Shown piece after piece: positions 23,451-34,589 of a DNA stretch of 64,000 nucleotides. The stretch lies in assembly GCA_903813345.2 (NCBI GenBank), contig CAIIXF020000010.1:34461425-34525424 (forward strand). Direction: 5' to 3'. Below the pieces are notes generated by a model, which saw only the letters and a list, made by a program, of their open reading frames with translations, made no database searches and was not told the DNA's origin. The DNA is from Owenia fusiformis. Taxonomy: Eukaryota > Annelida > Polychaeta > Sabellida > Oweniidae. Every line of letters starts with the position of its first letter. The stretch's first letter is position 1. The position numbers and the translations under genes are program-made.

Positions 23451-24720
23451 CACGGTGTTATAGCATGACGGTTACGTCAAGGCGATTTGCAAAATTTTGC
23501 GGTAACAATAACAAAAAATGGCGGATGGGAAAGGCAGCATGTACTCTTTCTCGCCTGTAGGCAATATTCACAGATACGATTTCCTTTTAAACTAGTTCCA
23601 TTCGGTGACGTATAAATGGATGGTTATAAAGACTGAACTGCCTGGTGGTCTACAAGGAACAGAATATAAGCTGTAAACCTACCGACTGAGATATCCAAGT
23701 TTATAATTTTTGGTCCATTCTCGTGTTTTCTCAGTACATGTGCCTCAGAGCCACTGAATATTGACTGTAGATAAACTGTGTATAAACAAGGATAGAATGA
23801 CAAATCCAGAACGGGAACGTGGTGTATATCGTAAATAATAAGGTTTCAAACGCAATGTCGTTAGACGACTACGTATGACTTCTATCGAATTCTATGGACG
23901 GTAACGTATTGTATTAGTTGTACATAAGATATTTAGCGGACGGTTACGTGCATGTACATCTGTCAAGTCAAGGTTGCTAGATCTCATAGCCTCTATCCAT
24001 GTTATTTTTATAATGGTAAGAAATAGAATATTGAATTTTCTATATTCGTTTTCAGGACTCGCAAGAGACGCTCTTGTTTCAGCCTCTATAAGGCAAGGAA
24101 AAAACTGTTGCTTGCTTTATTTATGAAACCGATGAAAGTGTAAAATATAGCAATGAAGAGGCAAAAGAAGATTTAGGATCAAGTACTGATGAATATGACA
24201 AAATTAACAACAATGAATCGGGGTTTCATATTTGAATCAGGTTCGCGTACTCGTACATCAATTTTTTACGTTACCGTAAATTTAAAATACATCATTATGG
24301 CTTGAGTAGAACATATAAGTGGTTTCCAATGCTCAGTTGGCTTTGTATGATCGTATGTAGGTTAATCTATATACCACAAGGTTTTTAGGCACTGTAGACC
24401 ATGCCCTAACAACAAAAATAAACAAATTACTAAAATTTTGTGTAGTTTCGAATTTCAAAATCGACAGTTTTTCTCTTACTTCATGTTATCCCCGGGCATC
24501 AATTTACAAAGACTACGTTCAAAATATACATTACTGAAAGTATCACCGAATGCGATGCTTACATAAATCGTTCTTCCTTTCATTGATACACAGTAGTAGA
24601 AAATAATGAACCAACCTTAGTTTTCTGTTCCATCGCGGCCATTTTATTGGATAAATCAGTGAACGTAGCTGTCCAACATTATTTTCAGAGGTGGCGTAAC
24701 CGTCATGCTATAACACCGTG
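23451..24720. mobile_element. Element with perfect 26-bp terminal inverted repeats
   Basis: 23451-23476 (starting cacggtgttatagcatgacg) and 24695-24720 are exact inverted copies. They stop sharply at both ends, which argues for transposon termini. No flanking target duplication was seen. The ~1.2 kb interior contains an exon-like segment (24056-24235) unlike a transposase, so it may have captured host sequence or inserted around it in two steps. Confidence 0.55.
24056..24235 (+). CDS. Candidate terminal exon of an unknown gene, frame conflict
   Basis: After an acceptor (cgttttcag) one frame reads LARDALVSASIRQGK. From the A6 run at 24099-24104 the sensible reading moves to the +1 frame, ETDESVKYSNEEAKEDLG, then STDEYDKINNNESGFHI and a stop at 24233-24235. 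Both halves look protein-like and the second is a typical acidic, hydrophilic C-terminus. The mismatch at a homopolymer suggests an assembly indel, or a pseudogene with one frameshift. A -1 slippery heptamer (A AAA AAC) is present, but the shift needed is +1, so programmed frameshifting is unlikely. It sits inside the TIR element at 23451-24720. Upstream exons were not identified. Confidence 0.4.
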
Positions 24721-25149
24721 AACCTGTACCTACGCTTTCACATTCATTATTCACTCTGGGGATTACTCTTTTATTATGTAATGAATTATATAAAGACACG
24801 TATTCACTTATGCGTGTTGCAGTTCAAAGCTGGGTCAAAAAGTCAACCTTTGCCTAGCCAATGATAAAAATAAAATAAAACCTCATGGTTATCTTTACGA
24901 TTCTCGAGGATATTACAGAAGTTTAGTTACACGTTTTGAGAACCTTTACGTGAAACATTTCGACCTACGTGATTAGTAATCGCTGCCTCTCTCTGAATAA
25001 ACTTTTTAAAGAACCTTATAAAAATCATTTCCCATAAACCGTTATACTCAGTTGGCCAAATAAACAGTACAAATTATCCACAGAGGACCATTATTGTACA
25101 CATTCAATTACGAGTTTTAAAAAAGGTGTGTCGATATTGTATATTATGA
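24721..25149. other. No recognisable feature
   Basis: AT-rich DNA between the TIR element and the hairpin at 25150. No coding region, repeat or RNA gene was recognised. Confidence 0.5.
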
Positions 25150-25284
25150 GGTTATATAATGGTTGATACCGTCGTCTTTATACTCAAGTGAGATAATATA
25201 TTCACGAGTGACTGAAGGGAACGAGTGAATATATCATATACTCACGAGAGTATGACGATATACAGAATCAACCATTATATGATC
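25150..25284. repeat. Long imperfect hairpin
   Basis: Arms 'ggttatataatggttgat' and 'atcaaccattatatgatc' enclose nested inverted pairs (tatactc/gagtat, atattcac/gtgaatat) around a small centre with 'gaagggaacgag'. It resembles in shape, not sequence, the hairpins at 9375, 28455 and 50540. Confidence 0.7.
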
Positions 25285-25333
25285 TTATTATCCCACCCTT
25301 AGCTTTAATCAATAAAAGTTAAATCTAAATTCA

Positions 25334-25432
25334 GCAGTTGTATATCAAGTCGAAGAGTTGTATACGCTGCCCAGGAGTTGTATACGCTATTCAGGAGTTG
25401 TATATCGTTCTCAAGAGTTGTATACGATGAGT
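25334..25432 (+). repeat. Minisatellite, ~20-bp unit
   Basis: Five imperfect tandem copies of a unit containing 'gagttgtatacg' lie in a row, with unit length 19-22 bp. Confidence 0.75.
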
Positions 25433-25841
25433 GTTGGTTTTATATTGCAGTTATACAATGCTATTATACAATCGTATAAAGCACTTAGGGTGGGATAAAT
25501 TAATATACTTATTTCAGTTATATAGGCTATGTTTCAATATCTTAGCGATATGATCTATTTTCAGGTATGATAGATCATATTTAGATTTCCTTAACATTTC
25601 CTAAGTAAATGGGTTATTTCCCATTTGAAGTGGATCATGACTGAAATTATGAGAAAAAGTTCTATATATACTTGTAAGTACAATTACTTTTAAAATATTC
25701 TTCAAACAGGCTTTGGATGATATTGAGATAAATCCGTAAAGGAACATAGAAAATCCACAAAGAATCTTGAAAATTCCCTTCTGCTCATCCATTTGCAGGA
25801 CATTGACCCATATCGCATCGTTGTGTACTATCGTTTATTTA

Positions 25842-25981
25842 TGGCCTGGTCACATTTGCTCCGATTTTCGCTACGGCGCCCTGTCGATTGAGTATTTTGT
25901 TCGAAATTGAATACAATATTGAACAAAACATCCAATCGGCCGGGTGCCGGCCCATGGATCGGAGCAAATGTGACTCAGGCA
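25842..25981. mobile_element. 140-bp MITE with TTA target duplication
   Basis: The ends 'tggcctggtcacatttgc' and 'gcaaatgtgactcaggca' are imperfect inverted copies, flanked by TTA at 25839-25841 and 25982-25984. Size, terminus and a 3-bp TTA duplication fit PIF/Harbinger-type MITEs. The frame that starts inside it (25888-26121, +) is incidental. Confidence 0.7.
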
Positions 25982-26385
25982 TTAGTGCAGTACATAAAGA
26001 TGCGATAAGCTTTATAATACATGTACTTTTGAAACATATTTATGCAACTCTGAATTTGCATTTCACATTGAGCATCCCATTACTCATGAATAACATAGCA
26101 TCATGTAGTTGGTACCACTAAATGGGAATGCGTATGTTGTAAAATAGTTATATTCGTCGATGAAACCTGAAATATCATCAATAAATTATTTAGTATCAGA
26201 GAGCCTACTTTACAAGTAACTGTGTGTTAACTTTTAGTTATTCGTACAAATACAGGGTATTACCATAAAGCTGCCTTATTGTAAAGTTTCACGTATTTAA
26301 AGAGAACTTGTACAGGATCATGTATATAATAACCCCAAGGGTCTCCCTCTCTTGGTTTTGATAGAGACCTTTTTACATCCGTTAC

Positions 26386-26445
26386 CTTACACTGCATCTG
26401 ACAAATAACTACTACGAATGTTACAAACATTACTTGCTGGACCAT
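26386..26445 (-). CDS. Candidate leader-peptide exon
   Basis: On the minus strand an ATG opens 20 codons with a hydrophobic run (MFVTFVVVICQ) and ends at AAG-gtaacg, a fair donor. This looks like a first exon coding for a signal peptide, with the mature protein on later exons that were not found. The frame without splicing runs to a stop at ~26260. A chance hydrophobic ORF cannot be excluded. Confidence 0.22.
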
Positions 26446-27332
26446 AATTCTGCACCATAATGAACAGGATAACTTAAAACGAGATTTCTAGCATCCCTAA
26501 TAAATGGCTTTTCTGACTTTATATGTAAAATGAATATGCTTTTTTTTAACTTCTCTGATCAATTTATCATATGCTAACCCTCTTTCCAAATATTTGAAGA
26601 AAAATTCGGTTTGTGAAACCATTTTGAATCCATATTTTACCTAGCACTAGCATGTCACAGTAAAATGCCACCTATCAGATGACGGCGTAACTAACTATTT
26701 CGACTCATTTGAATATGTCGAATGAGTCATACAATAGGAGGTTGATCCGACAGCGGCTGGTGGTTGAATTCGCGAAAGCTATCTAAGATTCAAAAATGTT
26801 AATACAATATGAGCGTCTGCTCCTAGTGTTCTAAACAAAGGTCATAGCTTTTTCTTATATATACATGTTTGCTAAAATGTTCGTCTTGGAGTCAAGGTTT
26901 TCGCTATTAGTCCAAGTATGGTCGATTGGTTGGGAGTCCGTTGCTTCATCAACCCTTTTCTATCATGGAGGCTACTTGGCTCATTCGTCTGTCTTATCAG
27001 AACCACGTGTACATATGTGAGATACCCCCCAGGGATGACTTTGAATACCACTTTCTACAATAGCACTATGTATGATGAGCATCATACGCGCCTCAGGCCA
27101 AAGTATAGGTTATTTTTATCTATTATTTTGTTTTATGGAAATCGTTGTATGACTTTATATATCATGTAAGTTATAATCTACATGTGATCGCAATGCTATT
27201 TATAAATCGTCAATTATTATTGAAGTATATATGTTTGATTTCTCAACGATGCGTTTAATGTTCTCAACGTTCTATTTATATTAATCTAACTGAAGACTTG
27301 ACATCAATGCTCGTGATGAGATTTTTTCATAT
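26446..27332. other. Mostly unannotated; one MITE fragment
   Basis: 26690-26785 is a diverged part of the palindromic family at 16451 (shared 'ggttgatccgacagc'-like block and 'gaattcgcgaa'). The open frame at 26918-27169 (+) has no supporting evidence. Confidence 0.45.
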
Positions 27333-27805
27333 GACTGGTGATCCGCTCGATTACGCTTGCAACAAAATATCGTAACCTCGAAGGTCGAGTTTTCTATTCC
27401 ACGCGTTGTAGGCAAAATTCCCATGATATTTCTATAAAAAATGTGTCTTTAAGAAAATGCACACCTTTGCGAACAAATACATGTAGTTCAGAAGACTACA
27501 GAATCGTCGTTTTAATACCTCACTTAAGTTACGTAAACGGATCTGCATATCTAACTCATCCCATTTAAGTAACTTAAATGAGGTATTGAATCATGGTTCT
27601 ATTGTCTTCTGAACCTACTATCTGTTCACAAACATGTACATTTTCTTAAATATATGATACTGACGCACGTTTGTGATTAACTTTGTCGTGACAATAACGC
27701 CAAGAACGCGTGGAATACGGGAAAAAGATAAAAAATCGTTCCTTCGAGGTTCCGACATTATGTTACCGAAATGGTCACCAGCGTAATCGAGCGGATCCCC
27801 AGTGA
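27333..27805. repeat. 470-bp fold-back palindrome
   Basis: Nearly the whole segment is one inverted repeat. 'gatccgctcgattacgct' and 'attccacgcgtt' in the left arm recur inverted in the right arm, and the centre near 27560 is 'taagt..acttaaatg'. It probably derives from a DNA element. The frame at 27338-27568 is a by-product. Confidence 0.8.
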
Positions 27806-28312
27806 TACTAGGGCAAGACTATTTTATATTATTTGAAACTCTTTTTAACACTTTTTAACCAAATTGTACCAGCCCCGAGATACATGATTATGATTATTTG
27901 TATATGCATGTATATGTTTTCAAGAACTTATTTATGATTTTGTGTTTCATTCATATTTTATACAATGCATGTCGATTTTCGACGCATTGGATAATAAAAG
28001 ATGTGCCCCGTTAAGTTTTGGCAAATAAATAAATTAAAATAAATAAATTAATCATGAAATACACTTTTTCAAAGAAGAAAGATACAACTTCCAATGGATG
28101 TTTGTATGTATTGAATAACTACATGTTTCTACTAGATTTGAGAACGATCTAGTTTTGCTTTACACCCTGGACTATCTACTCAAATAATTCAACAGTCTTG
28201 AGGTTAAACTAGGAACGCTCGAATTCCCTGATTTGAAAAATGGAGACTTCATACGCTTTTCAATCGTGCACCTTATTCAAATGTGAATAGTTTAAGACTG
28301 AACTATATTGCA
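27806..28312. other. Possible LINE-type 3' tail, otherwise nothing
   Basis: The A/T-rich end 'aataaataaattaaaataaa' near 28023-28054 resembles the simple-repeat tails of CR1/RTE-like LINEs. No coding sequence was recognised upstream, so the call is weak. Confidence 0.25.
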
Positions 28313-28402
28313 ATGATCGTTTGGCGCATTTGATAGCGCGTTGGAATTTGCCTTCCCATTAATTTGTCTGAAAGGTGCGTGTTCAAATCCCGACGCTGAC
28401 AA
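28313..28402 (+). other. tRNA-derived sequence (SINE head or tRNA relic)
   Basis: ttggcgcatttgatagcgcg resembles a tRNA A-box/D-arm and gtgttcaaatccc fits a B box, at roughly tRNA spacing. The acceptor stem does not pair and the T stem is poor, so it is not called a functional tRNA. No A-rich or SINE tail was identified. Confidence 0.45.
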
Positions 28403-28454
28403 TCATCGTTTATTTTTTAACCACACTGCATAAGGGTTATGTCATGGGAGGTTT

Positions 28455-28527
28455 TGTATATGGGGTATATCCCTCGCGAAATATGATAAAGGATATCATA
28501 TTTTCCTAGGGGTATACCCCATATTCA
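28455..28527. repeat. Hairpin with ggtatatcc/ggtatacc arms
   Basis: 'tatggggtatatccctcg' is followed by an inner pair (aaatatgata/tatcatattt) and then 'aggggtataccccata'. It shares its 'tatatccctcg' element with the hairpin at 50540-50618. Confidence 0.7.
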
Positions 28528-29329
28528 AAAACGTGCATGCGGTATCATAAATGAAGATTTCAGTGTTATCATTTTCATTATTTTCGAAAAATTCATAAAC
28601 ATTTGACCATGAAATATTCTACGTCTGCTGCCTTCATTCTATAGCAAGATATTCGGACAGTTTAACTATTTCTACACTGAACAAAAATCATTTCCAGGGA
28701 ATATACAGCGGGAGATATATGTGTACCACTCCTCTAAGACATCAGTTCTATATCCAGCTGTTATGTACCTGAAACCAAAATAGCACAGGATAATCTTTTA
28801 CTGTGACATTACTGATTGTCCAGGAGAGACATCTAATTTTGGTCATCTGAATGATTTTCAAAAATGACCAAGTTTTATCCAAAGATGAACTTATTTGATC
28901 TGTGAAACGCCCTCTATCTATGACTGGTATAAAATTCCGAGACTCTTCTAATGAGAATGAGGAGAAAAGTGGAACAACTTCTTAGAAAATTCTTTAAACA
29001 TACTTCTAGTACTGCGCCCCTCAATTGCTTTACGAAAAAAAGACTTTGCTTCACAATCTAGCCAAGACATATTTTATTTCGCATGTACAGTTGAAGGAAA
29101 CTTATTGTGCTTTATCGAAAAGTAACGGTCAAAATAGAACATTGAATTTCATCGCTTTACAAAAAACGTTCTAGAAACGGAAGTTTTAATCATTGAAATA
29201 TAATATTTCAGGATGTCAAAATTCACCTCATTTCTAAAAAGGTGTCAAATTTCCATGATGATCACTTCCAGAATAAAAAAGCAATGTCCTTCTAAAAAGC
29301 TCTCCTTATCGGGGGTTCTCTTTTAGCGA
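28528..29329. other. No recognisable feature
   Basis: AT-rich DNA with no frame, repeat or RNA gene that can be supported. Confidence 0.5.
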
Positions 29330-29930
29330 TTTTTGAGCTTTCAAAACGCCATAACTTTCGAACCGAAAGTCGGATTGAAATTTGGTTTGCAGATTCGGAT
29401 TCCTGAGAAAATTCAACACTTATTACATAGCTCATATATTAAATTTTTTAGTTTGACCTTCTTTCCGGACGCCATTTCTCGAAATCGGTAAGAGTTACCA
29501 AAAAACGGATGGCATATTCTCGATTTGTTTTTCTAAGCTACACAATGAGATGTACATCCAGGTGTTTCGATAAATAATGACGAAGATAATTGACAGAATG
29601 TTAAAAATGTAAGATTTGACCTAGTTCTTAACCTTTGACCTAGATAAAAAATTGACCTAATTTCCCAGAAACCAGGTCACATACCCTAACTGACCATGTA
29701 CGTAGATTTAAGTAAGCTCTTGTAGTTGCTGAGAAAAAGTGTTCGGAAAGAAAGAAAGAATAAGAAAACTGGCAAAAGCAATAGACTTCAGATTTTCAAT
29801 CTGGAGTCTAATAAGAAGAAAACTGGCAAAAGCAATAGACTCCAGATTTTCAATCTGGAGTCTAACAAAGAAAAGAGGCAAAAACAATAGACTCCAGATT
29901 TTCATCTAGAGTCTAATAATAAAAAAAAGT
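29330..29930 (+). repeat. Dispersed repeat, inverted copy at 35750-36050
   Basis: Words such as 'ccataactttcgaa', 'gaatctgcaaacc'-type blocks, 'tttgacctagataaaaa' and 'caatctggagtc' appear here and inverted at 35745-36615. It ends in a small tandem array (29765-29920). The frame at 29708-29905 (-) is read through that array. Confidence 0.6.
29765..29920 (+). repeat. Three tandem ~55-bp units, each with a hairpin
   Basis: Each unit reads roughly 'ggcaaaagcaatagactcca' followed by gatttt and an inverted 'aatctggagtc', forming an 11-bp stem per unit. A single inverted relative lies at about 36560-36615. Homopolymer C and A runs follow at 29936-29960. Confidence 0.75.
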
Positions 29931-30470
29931 CACACCACCCCCCCCCCCAAAAAAAAAATATTGAAAAATCTTAATTTATTTTATTTATTGTCTCAGATAC
30001 TTTAAAAGTACTCAGGCATCATCAAATATCACCTTGAAATTGTAAAATGTTTTGGAAAAAGGGGACCACCTAGTGCGCCCCCTCTAGCATTCCCAAAAAA
30101 ACAAATGAAAAAATGTTTTCTGTTTTTCCGATTTTATTGATTGTCTAAAACTTTAAAAGTGTCCAGAAATCAGCAACATAATGTAGTATCTTGGATTGGT
30201 CAAATTTCCTAAGATAAAAAGTAAAAAAACTGATTATGCAAAATGAATAATTGTTCTATACAACCTTGGCCGCATGTTTTGGTTTTGTGGTTTTGATATT
30301 TCACTTACAAATATTAAAATATCGACGTTTCTAAGGTGAGTTTTTCTCCCTTGATACCACGGGGGGTAAGGGTCTTACCAGTCAAAAAATACAATCATTC
30401 TTAAGAATTTCACTTCTGGCAACTAGTGTATATAAAGTGTAAAGTTCATCATAATATTAGATATTGTTAC

Positions 30471-31215
30471 GACGTGTCGCAAAAAGGTGGCACATTTTTT
30501 AAAAAAGAGTTTTTTACCAAAACATCTGGCAAATATCCCCTGTTGACACGTTACATTTTGAATTATTTTTCGTCTTTAAACGCTCATAACTCAAACAATA
30601 TATGGCCATTATACTTATTTTTCGTCTTGATAAAGGTAGATGGAAGTTTTATTTCAAAGGATGAATTTTAGTAAACGTCCCATATTGTGACGTCATAGAG
30701 TTTGAAAAATAGAATCTGTTGACAGCGACCTTTTTTGCTCATTTTTTGTTACCTTCAACTTTTCAGGTGTACATTAAACAAAAAATACAAGATCAATTTT
30801 TAATAAATCGTACATGATTATTTTGTTCTTAAACCCAAGTTTATTAATAAATAGTTCATTTTGTTCGCAAATGTATGTGTTTTCTGTTGTATGTGGAAAA
30901 GTGGAGGACGAAAGATTTTCAAAATTCATTAAAATAGGGCTAATTTACGCCATTCGCCTATTTTCAAGCACAGCAACACGTATATTTATTTCACCTAAAA
31001 TATCAATTGATTCGTGTTTTATGATGCTCATATCCCATTGTTAATACATATACAATATCAGAGTTATTCGCCTTAAATATTTTGAGATGTAGAGGCAAAT
31101 GTGGAGGACGAAAGGATTTCCATATGTGTACATTTTTCTCAAAAAACGTCACATTCTGTGGTGTTAGAAAGCGAAAATGTGTAACAATGCGTGCGCGACC
31201 TTTTTGCGACACGTC
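30471..31215 (+). mobile_element. 745-bp MITE with perfect 18-bp TIRs
   Basis: gacgtgtcgcaaaaaggt at 30471-30488 is exactly inverted at 31198-31215. The left flank ends ..tta-c and the right flank begins ta, so a TA target with one extra base at the left edge is possible but unproven. The core matches 17466-18376. Three open frames inside (both strands) are shared with that copy only as repeat sequence and show no transposase motif. Confidence 0.8.
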
Positions 31216-31683
31216 TATCTATCCAAGTGTAGACATACAATAGAAATGTTCGTGTAATCTCGTGTTTCACTATTCTATACCACGAGCGCAGACTTTAATC
31301 GAGTCGACTTTGGTTATCGTGAACTTGGTACTCAACTCATATATAGTGTTTTCTATTCGGGTAAGTAACCAAAATAGTTTTTTTTATCATATACACAAAC
31401 AGACAATTTGATTAAACAATGTAACATTTTGTTCTTTCGAGAAGGTCATTTATATAAACGTACATAATTTGCATTGCATATTATTTGTTCATTTTGTATA
31501 ATAATTGTAATCACTTCACAAAACGCTCGTATACATTTCACAATGCTGTTTGGATCTGTTTCTCAATTTCGATCCGCGATTAACTGGCCTTTACTGCAAA
31601 CTCCAATATCTGAAGTCCAGCACGTTTTCCCAGTGTTATCTTTATTTTTGAATGGAGCTTAAAAAGATTATTTTTAGCCGTAG
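31216..31683. other. No recognisable gene
   Basis: AT-rich DNA. The frame at 31474-31662 (+) lacks support. Confidence 0.5.
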
Positions 31684-31730
31684 GGACCGGGGGTTCGATG
31701 GGTTCGGACGAACCCCCGGTCGGGATTCCC
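31684..31730. repeat. GC-rich hairpin
   Basis: 'accgggggttcgatgggttc' followed by gg and 'acgaacccccggt' forms a ~15-bp stem of high GC, out of keeping with its AT-rich surroundings. It may be the end of a decayed DNA element. Confidence 0.55.
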
Positions 31731-31812
31731 CCCAAAAATATTTGTGGAAAATTCATTGCAATAACCAATAACATATATTCAATTTATATGACTAGTAGAT
31801 AAAATAGTAAAT

Positions 31813-33692
31813 TTACACTTCTCTCCAAAAGATTGGCAACCTCAGGCACGGGGTGGGATTGTTTAATTTTGGGAAGACCCCGGAGCATTATGACATTATG
31901 CAAAGAAAAAAAATCAATAAAAAGCTGCTCCATCTACAGTGAAATAAACAAATTGTCTTAATACTGATGAAAACACATTTTCTTTTAAATCTGTGCCCCT
32001 CCGTTTTGTTTTATTTCAAACAAAAAAATTCTTGCTAAGTCCCCGGGTCTGACAAGTCCTCAAAAGCAAATATTAAATAATATAAACATTTTGAAATGAG
32101 TTATTATTAAAAGCATATGTATCATTTATAAACACAAGTATTTGATCGAATGGGTATTTATTATCCATCACTTTTTAAGGAAAAATAAATCGATTGCGAA
32201 AAAATCAGTTTTGCTTTTTCAGATGCACGTTCATCATTTTAAGATTAAAATGTTGCTGTTTCAGTGTATTAAGTATTTACTCTATTTTCAAGAATATCAA
32301 ACTTTAGTGGATCGCGTTTATGACATTAATTATAATATGTTTAGCAAATAAATGGATTAAGGGAGGCAATTAGGTGAGTATGTCTGTGTTACTAGATACA
32401 AGTGTAAAAGGTACACACATTACGTGCAGTGGAAAGTTCTGTCCAATCAAAAGGTCAGATGCAGTCATCTTTTGCTGAGGAAAGCAAAGGCGTAAGGAGG
32501 ATTATATTAAATAAGTCTAGATTTATTATTTCAAATGAGTATTACATTCTCACAGTTATATGGAGTTTAAACTGCTTCTTTATTCGGTACATTAAATATT
32601 CCATGAATACCAAATAAAACAAACAATTTACCAAACCTTTACCAAATCTATCGAATGTTTTTTATTTTATCGAATGTAATAATCTATACAATTTATATTC
32701 GCTAAATAGTTTCACTTGTTCTTTGTGTTGGCATTCACATTTGATATTTATACACAGTGTACATGTATTTGTGTGATGCAGCGTATCCTTAACGCACGTA
32801 TAATTCAATTAATTATTTGTACATTCGGTATTTAAATTATTTATATTCGGTAAATATCGAATGCCACATTCGTTAAATTTCATTATTTTTCGATACTTTA
32901 CGAGACTTTCAGTCACGTGATATATTTGAACGATGTAGAATAGCTGCGCGGCCATTTTGCAAATCTCGAGGTCACGTGACAAAATATCGAACAACAACGA
33001 AAGTTATCGAATATTACTTTATTGCATTCGGTAAATAGCAAATTAGCTTTCGGTAAAATGCATTAACTATGTCATAGAAAAATAATCCATTCTGTAAATA
33101 TAGGCAAATTTATTTTGGTAGGGTTCAAATAGAAATTCAATATTGTGCATATAATGTGTTACTCTTAAGAAATACCTTAACAATTTACGCAAAAAACATA
33201 TCATTTAGCGAATGAAATATGTAATTTAATGCACATGGTATTAAATGATTGGCTAGTTTGAAAACTTAATTTGCTGTAACAAACATATAAACGTTTTTAC
33301 CGAATGGAAAATGATTTAGCGAATATTAATATTTCATATATCGAATATATTTGAATTTAATGAATAAAGAAGCAAAAATAATGCCATACAGTTAAGGGAA
33401 AAAGTTCATAATAAAAAATATTAAAAAATCACATGGTGTACCAATATGCATTGCTTCCTGATAATCACTTTTTATTTTCTAAAAAACTGATCCACTGATA
33501 ATCACCAGCGGATTAAAAAATTCAACAAAAGAGGTAAAAATATGGGAAAATTTGGAGGCATTGGAAGTGAAATCAAATTACATTTTAATCAATATTATAA
33601 GTATTTTCCCCACAGGTTATGTAAATAAAAATTCAAATATAAAGAGGAGGCAGGGAGCTTAGGTTGCCAAACTTTTGGAGGGGAGTGTACTT
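31813..33692. mobile_element. ~1.9 kb element with imperfect TIRs
   Basis: 'ctctccaaaagattggcaac' at ~31822 matches, inverted, 'gttgccaaacttttggaggg' at ~33662, with similarity over ~32 bp. The same terminus recurs inside the direct-repeat pair (about 34440 and 39980), so it belongs to a family. The interior is AT-rich with an unusual word cluster (32640-33370) and no transposase. Confidence 0.5.
32640..33370. other. Cluster of degenerate ATTCGGTAAAT words
   Basis: The words attcggtaaat, ttaccgaatg, atcgaatg, attcgcta and tagcgaat occur more than a dozen times in both orientations within ~730 bp, without a fixed period. The frame at 32809-32997 (-) is read through them. Confidence 0.5.
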
Positions 33693-34094
33693 GCCAGAAA
33701 GACAGAGGATTGGCCTACCACAAGTTTCAAATCGTGTGTCTAAAAAGATTTGGCAGCATTCTTGAATAAAATAATAAAACGTTAATTTCTCAAAAACAAA
33801 TCAAAGTCTATAATGATTCACAAGTTCATCTAAAATGTTTTCATTTCTCAGAACATTCATGATTCTCGTCATTAATGATAAAAACAGCGGAACGGTGATA
33901 GAATGTTTCATTTCATAATATGTAATACAATAATATTTGTCATCTGTCACTTTTATCGTCAGTACCAATTGAGAGTATTCGTGCAGCCATTACGACTTTT
34001 ATTGTGCGCCATGATTAAATAAGTATTACATTCTTCAAAAATATTTGCTATGAATAAACTAGTTTTCAGTAAATAACTGTAAGTTCATGAGGTC
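33693..34094. other. No recognisable feature
   Basis: AT-rich spacer between the TIR element and the direct repeat. Confidence 0.4.
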
Positions 34095-34589
34095 TTACAA
34101 AATGAAATATAAATCAAATTCTTTTGATTTGGATTCTTTTCAAAAATCATCTAAAAGTATGGGAAAATAGCATGTATCTGTATATCTTTGAATGAACTCT
34201 AAAGCATGAATTGGGAATGACGATTTATCAATGGTAGCTCGTCAAAAACATGTTCCTCAGAGATATGTTATAATTTTCCCTTAACAAAAGTTGGCTCAAT
34301 GTATGCTAACCCTTGATTTGGATTCCATTGAACAATTAAACAAGTGCAGTAAAATTTAAATGTATGATTTTGCTACCAGATTTCAAGATCTTTTCAGTAA
34401 AAGATTCACCAAAAACTATTTCAACATAGAAAATCAAATTGTTGCCAAACTTTTGGAGGGGTACGGTGTACATTGTATGTATGACAAATACAAAAAATGC
34501 TTTTTTGTGAGGTACACCGAAGAAGGGGAAGATTTGTGGATACATAGAAAATCGAACCCCTGGTCACCATTTGCTGGCTACGCCACTGT
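34095..34589 (+). repeat. ~490-bp direct repeat, copy 1
   Basis: Nearly identical to 39637-40126. Both run from 'ttacaaaatgaaatataaat' to 'ctggctacgccactgt', with sharp borders. This copy has a few extra bases near 34460. The frames at 34336-34545 (-) and 34360-34701 (+, 113 codons) lie across it. The second copy does not keep the plus frame intact, so no gene is called. Confidence 0.85.

Noticed and set aside
24056-24235. Programmed -1 frameshift at the A AAA AAC heptamer
   Set aside because: The protein-like downstream frame is +1, not -1, relative to the upstream frame.
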